This document shows, piece after piece, positions 61,214 through 64,000 of a stretch of 64,000 nucleotides of DNA (within the stretch, counting starts at the first letter, position 1; every line of letters begins with the position of its first letter). The notes below the pieces were generated by a model, which ran no database searches, was not told the DNA's origin, and worked only from the letters and a program-made list of their open reading frames with translations. The translations under genes and the position numbers were made by a program. The DNA is from Saccharomonospora xinjiangensis XJ-54 (GTDB taxonomy: Bacteria > Actinomycetota > Actinomycetes > Mycobacteriales > Pseudonocardiaceae): contig NZ_JH636049.1 of NCBI RefSeq assembly GCF_000258175.1, positions 3,263,482 through 3,327,481 of the forward strand, written 5' to 3'.

Positions 61214-61561
61214 TTAACGGGCCGAAGGCGGTTCGGTGGTGCGAGTGGTCCGCTCGATCACGATCTCGGTCTCGGACACCACGAAGCCGCAGCGCTCCGC
61301 GACCCTGTTGCGGATCGACGCCTTGAGTCTGCTCTTCAGCTCGGCTGGAGCGAGCTCGCCCCCGCATTTGCGGGCGAGCAGCTGCTTGATCTGCTCGTCG
61401 ATGCCGTACTCCTCAAGACACGGAGGGCACTCCTCGATGTGCCGCCGCAGTTCCGCGTCGCGCTCGGGAGTGCACTCCTTGTCGAGCAGCAGATAGATCT
61501 CCGCCAAAGCCTCGTCGCAGTCAACCTGCTCGAAGTGGTGCGATTCGTCGCGGACGGTCAT
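61214..61561 (-). CDS. rsrA: RsrA/RshA-type redox-sensing zinc anti-sigma factor
   Basis: Binds and inhibits the sigma factor encoded upstream and releases it on disulfide stress; 115 residues. The zinc-associated anti-sigma motif HIEECPPC supplies His41, Cys45 and Cys48; Cys15 and Cys30 match the additional redox cysteines in the N-terminal part. The family's C-terminal half ([18 protein letters not shown]) is helical. ATG 61561 overlaps the sigma factor stop by 4 bp, giving tight stoichiometric expression. Together with mshB this marks a mycothiol-based thiol stress circuit. Confidence 0.92.
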   Translation of the reverse strand: MTVRDESHHFEQVDCDEALAEIYLLLDKECTPERDAELRRHIEECPPCLEEYGIDEQIKQLLARKCGGELAPAELKSRLKASIRNRVAERCGFVVSETEIVIERTTRTTEPPSAR

Positions 61562-62208
61562 CGACGTGCCACCTCCCGCTGACCTGAGCGGATGAAACCC
61601 CGTTCCCTGGCGACATCGGCGAGCAGGTTCCGCAGCTGGCCACGGCCACGGTGCAGGCGCGACATCACCGTGCCGATGGGGGTGTTCATGATCTCGGCGA
61701 TCTCTTTGTACGCGAAGCCTTCGACGTCGGCAAGGTAAACGGCGAGCCGGAAATCCTCAGGTAGCTGCTGCAACGCGGCCTTCACGTCGGTGTCGGGCAG
61801 CTTGTCCATCGCCTCGACCTCGGCCGACCGGAGGCCCGTCGAGGTGTGACTCTCCGCCTGAGCGAGCTGCCAGTCGGTGATCTCCTCGGTCGGCTGCTGG
61901 ATCGGCTGCCGCTGCCGCTTCCGGTAGCCGTTGATGTAGGTGTTGGTCAGGATGCGGTACATCCACGCCTTCAGGTTCGTGCCCTGCTTGAACGACGAGA
62001 ACGCGGAGTAAGCCTTGAGGTACGTCTCCTGGACGAGATCCTCCGCATCGGCGGGGTTCCTCGTCATCCGCATCGCGGCCGAATAGAGCTGGTCAACCAG
62101 CGGCATGGCCTCACGTTCGAAACGCTCGGCGAGCGCGCGCTCAGCGTCCGAACCCGACTCCGCCGACTGCGCAGCCGATGGGACGACAGGGCTCTGGGTG
62201 CTCGGCAA
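61558..62208 (-). CDS. sigR: SigR/SigH ECF sigma factor (thiol-oxidative stress)
   Basis: ECF sigma factor that directs transcription of the disulfide-stress regulon; 216 residues. Region 2 shows [35 protein letters not shown] and [15 protein letters not shown]; region 4 shows [20 protein letters not shown] and [13 protein letters not shown]. The frame is open to 62376, but TTG 62208 has GGAAGGGAACGG directly before it and gives 216 residues, the length I recall for M. tuberculosis SigH. A consensus SigR-type promoter lies upstream, so the operon is autoregulated. rsrA follows with a 4-bp overlap. Confidence 0.93.
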   Translation of the reverse strand: MPSTQSPVVPSAAQSAESGSDAERALAERFEREAMPLVDQLYSAAMRMTRNPADAEDLVQETYLKAYSAFSSFKQGTNLKAWMYRILTNTYINGYRKRQRQPIQQPTEEITDWQLAQAESHTSTGLRSAEVEAMDKLPDTDVKAALQQLPEDFRLAVYLADVEGFAYKEIAEIMNTPIGTVMSRLHRGRGQLRNLLADVARERGFIRSGQREVARR

Positions 62209-62337
62209 ACCGTTCCCTTCCGAATCGGCGCCGACGTGACGGCGCGTTGTGTGCCGAACCGGCCGGGTCCCGCTCAGGTTCGCGGTGAACACCCGAGGGC
62301 GGTTCGATGGCGTGGTCAGCGTTGTCGGCACGTCACC

Positions 62338-62367
62338 GTCAACGTGTGGGCCGCGCGAGATATTCCC
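62338..62367 (-). promoter_or_regulatory. Consensus SigR/SigH-dependent promoter of sigR-rsrA
   Basis: On the minus strand GGGAAT (62367-62362), an 18-bp spacer and GTTGAC (62343-62338) match the SigR consensus GGGAAT-N18-GTT exactly. Predicted transcription start is near 62330, giving a 5' leader of about 120 nt before the TTG. This supports autoregulation. Confidence 0.85.
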
Positions 62368-62384
62368 GGCTACCATCCGGCGTC

Positions 62385-62861
62385 GTGGCAGGAAAGGGAA
62401 CCCCCGCGACCGCTCTGTTGACCAGACGTAAGGTTGCGCACACCGTCCATTCGTACGAACACGACCCGAGGGAGTCGTCGTACGGTCTCGAAGCGGTGGC
62501 CGCTCTCGGAGTTGCCGAGGAGCGAGTGTTCAAAACGTTGGTGGCCGAGGTCGATGGCAAGCTCACAGTCGGCGTGGTGCCCGTCACCGGACAGCTGAAT
62601 CTCAAAGCCCTCGCCGCGGCGGTGGGTGGGAAGAGAGCGAGGATGGCCGACGTCGAAGCCGCGCAACGAGCTACCGGCTACGTACTGGGCGGGATCTCAC
62701 CGCTGGGGCAGCGAACCCGGCTTCCCGTTGTCGTCGATGCGTCAGTGAGGCGGTTCGACACCGTGTTCTGCTCGGGAGGGCGCAGGGGACTGGAGATCGA
62801 GCTCGCACCCGACGACCTCGTGGCACTCACAGCCGCGACGGTGGCGCCGATCGCGGGGTGA
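62385..62861 (+). CDS. ybaK: YbaK/EbsC-type Cys-tRNA(Pro) deacylase
   Basis: Editing enzyme that hydrolyses mischarged Cys-tRNA(Pro); 158 residues, cytoplasmic. Family landmarks: N-terminal [30 protein letters not shown] with the catalytic Lys in [24 protein letters not shown], and [20 protein letters not shown] 62385 gives the usual N-terminus. TACCAT at 62371-62376 sits eight bases before the start, so the message may be leaderless, and its control region overlaps the -35 of the divergent sigR promoter. Confidence 0.9.
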   Translation: MAGKGTPATALLTRRKVAHTVHSYEHDPRESSYGLEAVAALGVAEERVFKTLVAEVDGKLTVGVVPVTGQLNLKALAAAVGGKRARMADVEAAQRATGYVLGGISPLGQRTRLPVVVDASVRRFDTVFCSGGRRGLEIELAPDDLVALTAATVAPIAG

Positions 62862-62873
62862 GGCCGATTGCGC

Positions 62874-62921
62874 GCCCGGCGCCGGAAGCACGTGAGTTCG
62901 CCCACGTGTCACGCGCCGGGC
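62874..62921. terminator. Compound hairpin between ybaK and bL37 gene
   Basis: GCCCGGCGC (62874-62882) pairs with GCGCCGGGC (62913-62921), enclosing CACGTG/CACGTG arms. It lies between two convergent genes and may terminate both. Confidence 0.5.
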
Positions 62922-62930
62922 GACGCGCAC

Positions 62931-63005
62931 TCAGGCGTTCGGCTTCTTGCCGTGGTTGGCCTTGTTCTTCTTACGGTCGCGCCGCTTGCGTGCTCGCTTC
63001 GACAT
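62931..63005 (-). CDS. Ribosomal protein bL37 (24 residues)
   Basis: Tiny gene encoding a 24-residue, Lys/Arg-rich peptide: it starts MSKRARKRRDRKKNK and ends ANHGKKPNA. It matches, from memory, the mycobacterial 50S protein bL37, found by cryo-EM in a pocket of 23S rRNA, including the ANHGK-PNA tail. ATG 63005 has AAGGAG six bases upstream, an ideal ribosome site. Its position beside sigR and pdtaS also fits mycobacteria. Automated annotation often misses it because of its length. The match is recalled, not aligned. Confidence 0.85.
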   Translation of the reverse strand: MSKRARKRRDRKKNKANHGKKPNA

Positions 63006-63099
63006 TCTCACTCCTTGCCTGAAGACGTCGCGTTTAGTGTGTCATGAGGGGTGTCTTTCACGTTGCCGCCCCCTTCGCCGCCGTCGATCCGGGAGAGGC

Positions 63100-64000
63100 A
63101 TGTCCACGCTTGCTGAGCTGCTCGCCGACCACACGGGGCTTCCCGGCGAGTCCGTTGACCATCTGCAACTCGTGGTCGCCGAGTGGCAACTCGTCGCCGA
63201 TCTGTCGTTCTCCGACTTCCTCATGTGGGTCCCTGTCGCCGACGGCACCGACGAGTACGTGTGCGTCTCCCAGGTGCGGCCGACCACGGCGCCGACGGCC
63301 CACCCTGAGGACGTGGTCGGTGCCCGGTTCACCACGGAGGAACACCCGCAGTTGCGCAGGGCGATCCGAGAGGGACGGATCTGCCGCGAGGAGGAGCCGC
63401 ACTGGTACCGAGACCTGCCGATGCGCAGGGAAGCTATCCCGGTGCGCCTCGGCGGCTCCGTCATCGCGGTGCTGTCGCGGGAGACCAACCTCGCGACGCC
63501 GAGGGTGCCGAGCCCGTTGGAGATCGCCTACCTCGGCAGTGCGGCCGATCTTTGCCAAATGATCGCCGACGGTACGTTCCCCAGTTCCGAGGCGGGAACC
63601 GACGTCCATACGAGCCCGAGGGTCGGGGACGGCCTCGTGCGCGTCGATCAGGGCGGCACCGTCGTGTTCGCGAGTCCCAACGGCCAGTCCGCCTACCACC
63701 GCATGGGCTACGAATCCGACCTGATCGGTACCCGGCTCGTTCCGCTGACCCGCTCGCTGGTGAAGGATCCCTTCGACGCGACCGACGTCGCGCACCGCAT
63801 CCTCGACGCGATCGACGGCAAGCCCGGCACTCGCGCCGAGGTCGAGTCACGACGCGGCGCTGTGGTGCTCTTCAGAGCGCTCCCGTTGCGCCCTGCGGGC
63901 CGTGCGGCCGGTGCGCTCGTGCTGGTTCGGGACGTCACCGAGGTGAAGCGGCGTGATCGGGCGTTGCTGTCGAAGGACGCCACGATCCGGGAGATTCACC
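63100..64000 (+). CDS. pdtaS: PdtaS-type sensor histidine kinase (3' end outside window)
   Basis: N-terminal 300 residues of a soluble sensor kinase. A GAF-like domain (about 1-150) begins STLAELLADHTGLPGESVDH and contains WQLVADLSFSDFLMWV; a PAS domain follows (about 165-285) with GLVRVDQGGTVVFASPNGQS and SAYHRMGYESDLIGTRL. The window ends at SKDATIREIH, immediately before the expected HHRVKNNLQ phosphorylation box of the HisKA_2 class, so the catalytic half is outside. In M. tuberculosis PdtaS works with the antiterminator PdtaR. ATG 63100 has GGGAGAGG upstream. Confidence 0.9.
   Translation, partial: MSTLAELLADHTGLPGESVDHLQLVVAEWQLVADLSFSDFLMWVPVADGTDEYVCVSQVRPTTAPTAHPEDVVGARFTTEEHPQLRRAIREGRICREEEPHWYRDLPMRREAIPVRLGGSVIAVLSRETNLATPRVPSPLEIAYLGSAADLCQMIADGTFPSSEAGTDVHTSPRVGDGLVRVDQGGTVVFASPNGQSAYHRMGYESDLIGTRLVPLTRSLVKDPFDATDVAHRILDAIDGKPGTRAEVESRRGAVVLFRALPLRPAGRAAGALVLVRDVTEVKRRDRALLSKDATIREIH

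Noticed and set aside
1..64000. tRNA, rRNA, IS element or prophage genes
   Set aside because: Intergenic regions were read for T-loop-like sequences, transposase motifs and terminal repeats; none was convincing.

Overview
This window is chromosomal DNA from a high-G+C actinobacterium. Several markers point to the mycolata/Pseudonocardiaceae side of the Actinobacteria: mshB (mycothiol synthesis), MtrA-MtrB-LpqB, a WhiB-class Fe-S regulator, SigR/SigH with an RsrA-type zinc anti-sigma factor, PdtaS, the 24-residue ribosomal protein bL37, and a DUF3558/PPE-like/EspG group. Pseudonocardiaceae (Amycolatopsis/Saccharomonospora-like) is my best guess from gene content; no alignment was run. Gene order recalls, from memory, four blocks of the Mycobacterium tuberculosis chromosome: typA-lpqW-mshB-Rv1171, whiB2-Rv3259-Rv3258c-manB-Rv3256c-manA, tmk-mtrA-mtrB-lpqB-comF-hpf-secA1, and SRAP/rsgA-sigH-rshA-pdtaS.

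Layout. 1-2.5 kb: end of a thiamine/iron-type ABC importer. 2.6-7.8 kb: a LolA-like exported protein with an ABC-2 transporter, divergent from a response regulator/histidine kinase pair, with phased direct repeats between them. 7.8-8.8 kb: Nudix, YciI and a small Lys/Cys-rich protein. 8.9-21.7 kb: typA, a 13-bp tandem repeat tract, lpqW, an oligopeptide ABC system whose fused ATPase gene is convergent with the permeases, an unusual 21-bp repeat array, mshB with its membrane partner, and a site-2 protease. 21.7-29.6 kb: whiB, a large membrane protein, and the mannose-activation cluster (manB, TobH-like SIS protein, manA). 29.7-39.4 kb: accessory genes (AfsR-like giant regulator, CDF metal transporter, sortase substrate, large membrane protein, IclR regulator). 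37.9-48.7 kb: tmk, mtrA, mtrB, lpqB, comF, hpf, secA. 48.9-53.2 kb: a DUF6459 protein, a small HAD protein and a type VII secretion-associated module with abrupt changes in base composition. 53-64 kb: TrmH methyltransferase, WS/DGAT acyltransferase, pruA, a lipoprotein, rsgA, an SRAP protein, an alpha/beta hydrolase, the rsrA-sigR redox-stress operon with a consensus SigR promoter, a YbaK deacylase, bL37, and the N-terminal part of pdtaS.

How it fits together. Much of the window serves the cell envelope and its surveillance: MtrAB/LpqB, SecA, mannose precursors for glycolipids and lipoglycans, LpqW, the LolA/ABC/two-component locus, a sortase substrate and an S2P protease. A second theme is thiol-redox homeostasis (mshB, sigR-rsrA). 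The least conventional parts are the orphan EspG/PPE-like module, the two repeat tracts, and the phased direct repeats at 5.6 kb. No rRNA, tRNA, CRISPR, insertion sequence or prophage was seen.
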